Assembly (NCBI RefSeq): GCF_030034735.1 | Contig: NZ_CP125370.1 | Span: 434,001 to 498,000, forward strand | Reading direction: 5' to 3' | Origin: Paenibacillus sp. RC334 | Lineage (GTDB): Bacteria; Bacillota; Bacilli; Paenibacillales; Paenibacillaceae | Length of the DNA stretch: 64,000 nt | In this document: piece after piece, positions 58,547 to 64,000 of the stretch | How positions within the stretch are numbered: the stretch's first letter is position 1 | Layout: the number at the start of each line of letters is the position of its first letter | Translations under genes and position numbers: made by a program | The notes under the pieces: generated by a model | What the model was told of the DNA's origin: nothing | Seen by the model: the letters and a program-made list of their open reading frames with translations, nothing else | Database searches by the model: none

Positions 58547-59665
58547 ATGTTGAGAACTTACGATTTTCAGGACCAAGTGCGCCAACTCGAAGCGGGTATT
58601 TCCCTAATTATCGAGGACGCACCAAACTTGCTCGGCATTGTGGGGCTAGGCTCCAACTCTCTGTATCAAACAAAGTTCGAATGGATGTCCGATAACCTCA
58701 ACTCTAACCGCGCAACTGCTGCTTCTGCTGCTGCGGTAGGTGCTACGGCAATCACTGTCGCTGAAGGTGACGGACTCAAATTCCGCGTCAATGCGATCGT
58801 AGTTTCTGGCGAGGAGTATATGCGTGTTACTGCCGTAGCTGGTGACGTCATTACCGTTGTCCGTGGTTACGATGGCACAAACGCAGCAGCGATCGAAGCC
58901 GGCGGAGAGATTCGCATCGTTGCCCGTCCGCAGTTGGAAGGTGCGCTGCCCGGTGTCGATGAAGGTCATGACCGTCTCGTAGATCACAATGTGACGCAGA
59001 TCATCGAGCGTTATGCGCAAGTGTCTGGTACACAACAGAACGTGCGAACTTATAACGTTACGGATGAGCTGAACTACCAAGTACAATTGCGTCTAAAAGA
59101 AATGCAACGCGAGATGAATGACTGGTTGATTTATGGTCGCCGTATTGGTGGTGCCGCTGGTATGCCTCGTACAACAGGCGGATTGCTTTATTTTGCGGAC
59201 AAGAAAGGCGCTGCGAAAAAGAATGCCGAGGGTAAGGAAGTTACCCCTGCGCTTCTGAACGACCTGTCCGAACAAATTTACTTGCGTGGCGGATCGGTAA
59301 ACACCATCTTGACTAACACCGCGGGGGCTCGTCAAATCACGAAATTTGCTTCCGATACGATTCGGACTGAGCGCACGGACACCGCTACCGGCCATAAGAT
59401 CCAAACGTTCGTTTCTGATATCGTGGGCGGCTCCGTAGCAACCGTCATCGTCGATCCGAACTTTCCGAAAAATAAAATTGCACTGTTTGACCGCGATATC
59501 CTGTCCATCGACGCACTGAGCGGCCGTGCGCTGCATGACGTGGACGCTACTGTACCGGGCGCTGACTTTGTTGCTCGTCAGATTCGCGGCGAGTACGGTG
59601 TAACAGTCAAGAATGCGGGCGAGAAGATCGCAATCCTGGATAACATTAGCACAGCGGTGTCTTAA
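58547..59665 (+). CDS. major capsid protein (SU10/DUF5309 type)
   Basis: 372 residues. Opens LRTYDFQDQVRQLEAGIS, the HK97-fold SU10-type capsid start, and contains a beta-rich insert (SAAAVGATAITVAEGDGLKF and VVSGEEYMRVTAVAGDVITV). ATG follows AAGGAGGAAGTTTATAC. Followed by a terminator. Confidence 0.85.
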   Translation: MLRTYDFQDQVRQLEAGISLIIEDAPNLLGIVGLGSNSLYQTKFEWMSDNLNSNRATAASAAAVGATAITVAEGDGLKFRVNAIVVSGEEYMRVTAVAGDVITVVRGYDGTNAAAIEAGGEIRIVARPQLEGALPGVDEGHDRLVDHNVTQIIERYAQVSGTQQNVRTYNVTDELNYQVQLRLKEMQREMNDWLIYGRRIGGAAGMPRTTGGLLYFADKKGAAKKNAEGKEVTPALLNDLSEQIYLRGGSVNTILTNTAGARQITKFASDTIRTERTDTATGHKIQTFVSDIVGGSVATVIVDPNFPKNKIALFDRDILSIDALSGRALHDVDATVPGADFVARQIRGEYGVTVKNAGEKIAILDNISTAVS

Positions 59666-59668
59666 TTG

Positions 59669-59688
59669 GGGAGCTTCGGCTCCTCTTT
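59669..59688 (+). terminator. intrinsic terminator after the capsid gene
   Basis: GGAGC/GCTCC around TTCG, followed by TCTTT. Probably partial, since genes in the same direction follow. Confidence 0.6.
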
Positions 59689-59713
59689 ATATTTAACGGA
59701 GGTGACTACGCGA

Positions 59714-59920
59714 ATGGCGAAGTACCACGCAAGCCCTCATTACTCCCTTGACGGCATCGAGTTTGACGTATGCGGAGTTTATGTAACCGAGGATGCCGGC
59801 GAGATAGCACGTTTGGACGTGCTCGTACCTGTTTGGATTAGCCGTATTGACGAAAAAGAACCGGAGGAACCGAAGAAACCACGCGCTAAGAAGGCGCAAG
59901 CGGAAACCTCCGACGAATAA
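59714..59920 (+). CDS. 68-residue phage head/tail protein, unknown
   Basis: ATG 59714 follows GGAGGTGACTACGCGA. Short beta N-terminus (HYSLDGIEFDVCGVYVTED) and a Lys/Pro/Glu-rich tail (KEPEEPKKPRAKK). Likely head decoration or connector accessory. Confidence 0.55.
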   Translation: MAKYHASPHYSLDGIEFDVCGVYVTEDAGEIARLDVLVPVWISRIDEKEPEEPKKPRAKKAQAETSDE

Positions 59921-59934
59921 ACGGAGGTGTTACC

Positions 59935-60333
59935 GTGGCAACTACGATATTAGCGGCAGATGCGTACATTAACGCGTCTTGTCTTGACGTAGAGGATTGG
60001 CAAGCGAGTGACGCTGCGAGAAAACAACGAATGTTAAACGTCGCAGGACGAACGCTCACAACAGCTTATCCGAAATACGTCATTCCGGACGCGGCGACAT
60101 ACGAGTTTGCGAATGTACTTTCGATACTCTACAACGATACCGGGCGTCTCCAGCGTCAGGGCACCGCATCATTCGGCTTGACCGGCGTGTTTAACGTGAC
60201 GTTTAAGGACGGAAGTACGACGATGCCCTACGACGATCTACGTAAGTTTATACCGCAGACTGCACTCGACCTTATCGGCGCGGAAAATGGCGTTAAAATA
60301 TCGAAGCGTTCCGCGAAATGGACGGTGATGTGA
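59935..60333 (+). CDS. head-tail connector (gp15-like)
   Basis: 132 residues. Helical bundle (QASDAARKQRMLNVAGRTLT) typical of head completion proteins after the capsid gene. GTG 59935 follows CGGAGGTGTTACC. Confidence 0.65.
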   Translation: MATTILAADAYINASCLDVEDWQASDAARKQRMLNVAGRTLTTAYPKYVIPDAATYEFANVLSILYNDTGRLQRQGTASFGLTGVFNVTFKDGSTTMPYDDLRKFIPQTALDLIGAENGVKISKRSAKWTVM

Positions 60334-60334
60334 C

Positions 60335-60652
60335 GTGCCACTCGTATCCATGCGGCAAACAATAACGATAACGAAGGCTGCGAAAGGCAGCGGGTGGGGG
60401 CACTCATCGGCCGGAGCGGAAGTAACAGTATCCGCACGCGTTTCCGAGCAGACGAAGACAGTTACGAATCAATTCGGAGACGAAACGGTATCAAGCATGA
60501 CGATATTAATCGACAAGCTGGCGGACGTATCGTACGACGACGAGGTTACGTACACAAACGAACTCGGCGTAACGATTAAGCGCAAGCCAATCGCAATCCA
60601 GCCTAAACGCGGGTTATCCGGTAAGGCGCTAATAACGGAGGTGAACGTATAG
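60335..60652 (+). CDS. head-tail stopper (gp16-like)
   Basis: 105 residues, beta-rich (TITKAAKGSGWGHSSAGAEV). Position and size match the stopper between connector and neck. GTG start directly after the previous TGA. Confidence 0.65.
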   Translation: MPLVSMRQTITITKAAKGSGWGHSSAGAEVTVSARVSEQTKTVTNQFGDETVSSMTILIDKLADVSYDDEVTYTNELGVTIKRKPIAIQPKRGLSGKALITEVNV

Positions 60653-61126
60653 ATGGCGGTAAACAGACTTGATTTTGACGCCACACGCGGGGCTCCGTTC
60701 ATTAAGCGCGTTATCGGACGATTCTTCAAGGGCTACGGTTCGCGACTGGAGAACGCGGTGGCCGACGGTTCGAAGCAAGGCGTTCAAGACGTTATGGACG
60801 AGTGGCGGCGGGAGTCTACGGACATTGCTCCGCTGAAGACCGGTACGTTGCGGCGGTCTATATCGACGGACGTTACGAAGCAGGGCGATAAATGGGTAGG
60901 CGAGATCAGCGCGTCTGCGATCGAGGTTAAAGGTAAACGTAAGTTCGATTACGCTACGTATCTTAACGACGAGTTTCCGAAAAAGCACGGCGACTCCTTC
61001 CGCAATCCAACTACGCCGGGAACTGTTCCGGGGTTTTTGGATAAGCCTGCGGAAGAGAATGAGCGCGAGTGGCAGCGTATGATCGAGGGCCAAATTAAAG
61101 CGGCTATCAGGCGAAAGGGGCTGTAA
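60653..61126 (+). CDS. HK97 gp10-family neck/tail protein
   Basis: 157 residues. MDEWRRESTDIAPLKTGTLR is the gp10 signature. ATG starts right after the previous stop (TAGATGG). Confidence 0.75.
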   Translation: MAVNRLDFDATRGAPFIKRVIGRFFKGYGSRLENAVADGSKQGVQDVMDEWRRESTDIAPLKTGTLRRSISTDVTKQGDKWVGEISASAIEVKGKRKFDYATYLNDEFPKKHGDSFRNPTTPGTVPGFLDKPAEENEREWQRMIEGQIKAAIRRKGL

Positions 61127-61127
61127 T

Positions 61128-61556
61128 ATGGCGCTGATTAGCGAGATTGAAGCGATAGAGGCGTTCATAAAGCGGAAATACACGACCGCAACATACGAGA
61201 AGCAGACAGTCCCGGAGCAGCCTACGCCGGGGCTTTTTGTTGTCCGCTTTTTGCGTGATGGTCGGACGCTTGAAACCGGAATGCATTACCGAATCGACCG
61301 CGATTACCAGATCATCCATTTCGCAAAGTATGCGGAGGAGACGCTGCCGATTATGTCCGAGTTGAGCGCGGCTATTTACGCAGAGGGCGGACTGCCTGAC
61401 GTGCATATGCGCTTTGAGGGCTTCGGATTCAGTCAACCGGTTCTGACGGAGAACAAGATATACGCGACGGTCGGTGTTTTGCAGACGACGGTACGCGAGC
61501 AGAAGCCGCAAAAGCAATATGACAAAATCAATCACATACATCCGCGTTACGTGTAA
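61128..61556 (+). CDS. tail completion/terminator protein
   Basis: 142 residues, alpha/beta (IEAIEAFIKRKYTTATYEKQ). Location between gp10-like and sheath genes matches the YqbJ/gp17 slot. ATG right after the previous stop. Confidence 0.65.
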   Translation: MALISEIEAIEAFIKRKYTTATYEKQTVPEQPTPGLFVVRFLRDGRTLETGMHYRIDRDYQIIHFAKYAEETLPIMSELSAAIYAEGGLPDVHMRFEGFGFSQPVLTENKIYATVGVLQTTVREQKPQKQYDKINHIHPRYV

Positions 61557-61558
61557 GC

Positions 61559-61585
61559 AGGGCGTCCCAATGGGCGCTCTTTTTT
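61559..61585 (+). terminator. intrinsic terminator/attenuator before the sheath gene
   Basis: AGGGCGTCC pairs with GGGCGCTCT (G-T pairs) around CAAT, then T6. Partial readthrough is needed for the sheath unless a promoter lies there. Confidence 0.65.
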
Positions 61586-61606
61586 ATTTCCAAAGGAGGT
61601 TTTTAG

Positions 61607-62653
61607 ATGTCCGGAGGTTCGTGGGATCCAACTGCATTAGAAATTCAGCCGGGGCTGTACATCAATTATGTCGAAGCGGCCGCAGCGCAGATTAACGGAG
61701 GCGCACGCGGTACGGTCGCAATTCCGCTGCTTAACTACGGTGCGAAGGCGACCGCCAAGACGTTTTACACGGTCGAAACGGAGAAAGCCGCATCCGATAC
61801 GTTCGGGAGCGCTAATATCCAGTCGATCTTATTTGCGTTGCAGGGCGGTGCTAAAAACGTGCTCGTCTATACGATGCCGAAAACGCCAGTCGCCGAGGAC
61901 TACACGGATATGCGTGCGGCTTACGATGCTCGCGAATTTAACGTGTTTGTTTTCGACGGTGAATTTAACGCGGACGAGCAAGCGTTAACCAAGACGTGGA
62001 CAATCCGTAATCGGACGGAGGGCAAGCACTTTATCTCCGTAATCGGAGGCGATGCAGCAACAGACGCCGATCCTGCGCTTGGTAATGCGCGGTCCGTACT
62101 TAACGCGGACAACTACATCGTCAACTTGATTAGCGGAGTGGTTATCGGCACCAAAACGTATCTTTCGTCCGCGTTCGCTCCGTGGGTGGCCGGCTTGATT
62201 GCGGGAACTGCGATTAACCGCTCGACTACTTACGCGCAAGTACCGGCGGACGACGTGACTCGGCGCTTGACCAAGACGGAGTTTGACGCAGCGCTTACAG
62301 CCGGTTCGTTTGTTTTCGTTAACGACGGTACTCGCGTGAAGGTTAAGCAAGGTCTCGTTACATCGAAGCAAAAAGTCCGCAATATGCGTGCACGTCAGGC
62401 GATTTCTACGGACATTACCAAAACCGCGGAAGACAATTACATCGGCAAGCTCAATAACAACGCTGACGGTCAGGCCACGTTGATGGTTGCGATTAAGGCG
62501 TACCTGGAACGCTTGGAAATCTCGGGCGTACTGTCGGGACCTGCGGTCGGACTTGATCCGAATTTCCCATCCGTAGGCGACCAAGTATTCCTCGCAATTA
62601 GCTACGTAGAGGTCGATTCAATGGAACGTATCTTCATCACGGTGAACGTATAA
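61607..62653 (+). CDS. xkdK: tail sheath protein (XkdK-like)
   Basis: 348 residues. GLYINYVEAAAAQINGGARG, later SFVFVNDGTRVKVKQGLVT and KVRNMRARQAISTDI, typical of PBSX XkdK sheaths. Forms the contractile outer tail tube, which sets the phage as myovirus-type. ATG follows AAAGGAGGTTTTTAG. Confidence 0.92.
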   Translation: MSGGSWDPTALEIQPGLYINYVEAAAAQINGGARGTVAIPLLNYGAKATAKTFYTVETEKAASDTFGSANIQSILFALQGGAKNVLVYTMPKTPVAEDYTDMRAAYDAREFNVFVFDGEFNADEQALTKTWTIRNRTEGKHFISVIGGDAATDADPALGNARSVLNADNYIVNLISGVVIGTKTYLSSAFAPWVAGLIAGTAINRSTTYAQVPADDVTRRLTKTEFDAALTAGSFVFVNDGTRVKVKQGLVTSKQKVRNMRARQAISTDITKTAEDNYIGKLNNNADGQATLMVAIKAYLERLEISGVLSGPAVGLDPNFPSVGDQVFLAISYVEVDSMERIFITVNV

Positions 62654-62670
62654 AGGAGCGTGAAAAATAG

Positions 62671-63111
62671 ATGGTACTAGATGCTACACGCGTCATTTCT
62701 GGCGCGTACGGAGCCGTAAACGACGCGGACGGTAACTGGATGTCCAACGTTTATTCGTGCGAGGCGAACATCGAGATCGGTTTCGAGGACGTTAAGCTCG
62801 CGGGTACGCGTTGGATCGGTAATAAGGTAACGTCGCTGAAGGGCTCCGGCTCAATCGGGAGCTACATGGTTACGTCGGAATGGATCGAGAAGATGGCGCA
62901 GGTTACGGACGATAAGAGCCCGGCATTTACTACGGAACTCGTCATCAAGCTGGACGACCCCGAATCGTTCGGAGCCTATCGGGTGCGGCTGAAAAACGTC
63001 ACGTTCGATAAGATTCCGATTATCAATTACGAGGTCGGTTCGATCGTTGAGCAGGAGCTTACGTTCTTGTTCAGCGGCTACGAGGTTATGGATAAAATTC
63101 GCGCAGCTTAA
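62671..63111 (+). CDS. xkdM: tail tube protein (XkdM-like)
   Basis: 146 residues. DVKLAGTRWIGNKVTSLKGS and the C-terminal NYEVGSIVEQELTFLFSGYE match XkdM. Inner tail tube. ATG follows AAGGAGCGTGAAAAATAG. Confidence 0.9.
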   Translation: MVLDATRVISGAYGAVNDADGNWMSNVYSCEANIEIGFEDVKLAGTRWIGNKVTSLKGSGSIGSYMVTSEWIEKMAQVTDDKSPAFTTELVIKLDDPESFGAYRVRLKNVTFDKIPIINYEVGSIVEQELTFLFSGYEVMDKIRAA

Positions 63112-63118
63112 TATACGG

Positions 63119-63139
63119 AGGTCCTTCGGGACCTTTTTT
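63119..63139 (+). terminator. intrinsic terminator after the tube gene
   Basis: AGGTCC/GGACCT around TTCG with a T-run. Confidence 0.7.
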
Positions 63140-63169
63140 AATTTCGAAAATAAACGGAGGTTGACATAG

Positions 63170-63544
63170 ATGGCTAAAGGACTTGAAGCGTTACTCGGAG
63201 CGACGACGGATTTGAAGGAAGAGATTTATATTCCGCGACTGAAAACGCATTTCACGATTACGGCGCTCGACGGAGAGACAATCGAACGGGCACGTTCCCA
63301 GGCAACGACTGGTAAAGACGGTTCGGTGGATAGTTCGTTATTCGACCGTCTTTTGATCGTAAAAAGTGCCGTCGATCCTGACTTTAACGACAAAGCGCTG
63401 AGAGACCATTACGAAGCTTCCGACGCATCCGATTGCGTAAAGAAGGCGCTATTACCTGGTGAACATTCTCGATTGATCCAGTCTATCCTAGCGCTTTCCG
63501 GTTTCGTAGAGGACGCGGAGCTCGTTGAAGACGCAAAAAACTAA
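63170..63544 (+). CDS. xkdN: tail assembly chaperone, unshifted product (XkdN-like)
   Basis: 124 residues, acidic and helical, between tube and tape measure genes. EEIYIPRLKTHFTITALDGE matches XkdN. Chaperones tape measure folding and tube assembly. Its end (EDAKN) carries the slippery A AAA AAC. ATG follows CGGAGGTTGACATAG. Confidence 0.85.
   Translation: MAKGLEALLGATTDLKEEIYIPRLKTHFTITALDGETIERARSQATTGKDGSVDSSLFDRLLIVKSAVDPDFNDKALRDHYEASDASDCVKKALLPGEHSRLIQSILALSGFVEDAELVEDAKN
63535..63541 (+). other. -1 programmed frameshift slippery site A AAA AAC
   Basis: The heptamer is in the right phase (GCA AAA AAC) and ends next to the TAA. A -1 slip continues into the frame below. Confidence 0.8.
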
Positions 63545-63699
63545 TTAAGTCGGGCGACATAGAGGCGATGATGCTACATGAGATATTTCAACGCCACCAT
63601 ATAGCGCCCGACGAGCTATACGCGAAAGATCGAAGGCATCGGTTTTTTATGTACGCGTCGATGCTGATTCAGATAGAGAAGGAACAAAAACCTAAGTAA
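63541..63699 (+). CDS. -1 frame extension of the tail chaperone
   Basis: Open from the slip site, reading LIKSGDIEAMMLHEIFQRHH and ending QIEKEQKPK. It has no own start with ribosome site. The fusion of 63170-63699 gives about 176 residues, the G-GT type form of tail chaperones. Confidence 0.8.
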   Translation, partial: LIKSGDIEAMMLHEIFQRHHIAPDELYAKDRRHRFFMYASMLIQIEKEQKPK

Positions 63700-63725
63700 A
63701 TCACCGCAGGAAGGAGGTAATTGCG

Positions 63726-64000
63726 ATTTCATTCGATTTAATCGGACACTTGCGGCTGATTGACGATATGTCCCGCCCGTTACGTAAAGCGTTCGGTAAT
63801 ATGACGAAATTTGGTGTAGCAGCAACGGGGATTGGCGTTGCTACTACAGGGATCGCGTTCGCGGCGGACTCCATCAAAAAGGCGATGGATTTCGAGGCTC
63901 AAATGAAGACAGTACAGGCGTTAACGGGCGCGACCGATGAGCAGACGAAAGCTATGCAACAACTCGCGCTCGAACAAGGCGCTGCAACGAAATATAGCGC
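63726..64000 (+). CDS. tail tape measure protein, 5' part, apparent ATT start
   Basis: Partial. ATT 63726 is 8 nt after GGAGG (63713-63717). The sequence SFDLIGHLRLIDDMSRPLRK, then a Gly/Ala hydrophobic segment and MDFEAQMKTVQALTGATD, matches tape measure N-termini, in which the same opening normally follows Met. A TTG at 63721 is out of frame and stops soon. Right end is outside the window. Confidence 0.85.
   Translation, partial: MSFDLIGHLRLIDDMSRPLRKAFGNMTKFGVAATGIGVATTGIAFAADSIKKAMDFEAQMKTVQALTGATDEQTKAMQQLALEQGAATKYS

Noticed and set aside
1..64000. CRISPR arrays, rRNA, insertion sequences and phage tRNAs
   Set aside because: No regular spaced repeats, transposase-like proteins, rRNA segments or further cloverleaf patterns were seen.

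Overview
The window joins about 10.3 kb of chromosome from a low-to-mid GC Firmicute (best fit Paenibacillus: class Ia nrdAB, fabH, an MTH1187-type thiamine-binding protein, strong AGGAGG ribosome sites) to at least 53.7 kb of an integrated contractile-tailed phage whose right end lies beyond the window. The species is an inference from gene content, not from a search.

Host part (1-10420): the end of an nnrE/nnrD (NAD(P)H-hydrate repair) fusion gene that looks broken by a 1-base deletion; a reverse membrane protein; a phosphonatase-like HAD protein lacking its key catalytic residues; a chemoreceptor fragment; fabH; a winged-helix regulator; a patatin-like protein; nrdA-nrdB with two NrdR-like boxes 31 bp apart; a thiamine-binding protein; and tRNA-Thr(CGT), the likely attachment site.

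Phage left arm (10445-25900): tyrosine integrase, a PD-(D/E)XK nuclease with homing-associated repeats, a run of small accessory genes, two AT-rich palindromic gaps (candidate origin), then helicase loader, DnaB helicase, primase, three XRE-type reverse repressors in all (two here, one near 49 kb), a sigma-like protein and an SSB. A repeated promoter-like element (TGTGCG ... GTAGT) sits before the nuclease, the sigma-like gene and a repeat protein, in two cases just after an intrinsic terminator.

Middle (25861-48630): DNA metabolism and modification. Family A DNA polymerase split in-frame by a 276-bp insert that encodes a lipoprotein, DEDDh exonuclease, RecB-like nuclease, RuvC-like resolvase, B12-dependent ribonucleotide reductase, dUTPase, dNMP kinase, N6-adenine methyltransferase, PAPS-reductase-like protein, a sigma-region-4-like regulator, and a family of proteins built from repeated SH3-like modules.

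Right part (48674-64000): a second lysogeny-type switch with overlapping operators, tiny membrane proteins, terS, a repeat-rich noncoding gap, terL, portal, SPP1 gp7-like protein, scaffold, SU10-type capsid, connector genes, sheath, tube, tail chaperone with a canonical A AAA AAC -1 frameshift, and the start of the tape measure gene. The sheath makes this a myovirus-type phage.

The most unusual signals are: six genes whose only well placed start after a good Shine-Dalgarno is a near-cognate codon (ACG, CTG, GTC, ATC, ATC, ATT) at a near-constant 8-9 nt; the split polymerase; the TGTGCG promoter-like family; and a cluster of repeats around the terminase genes.
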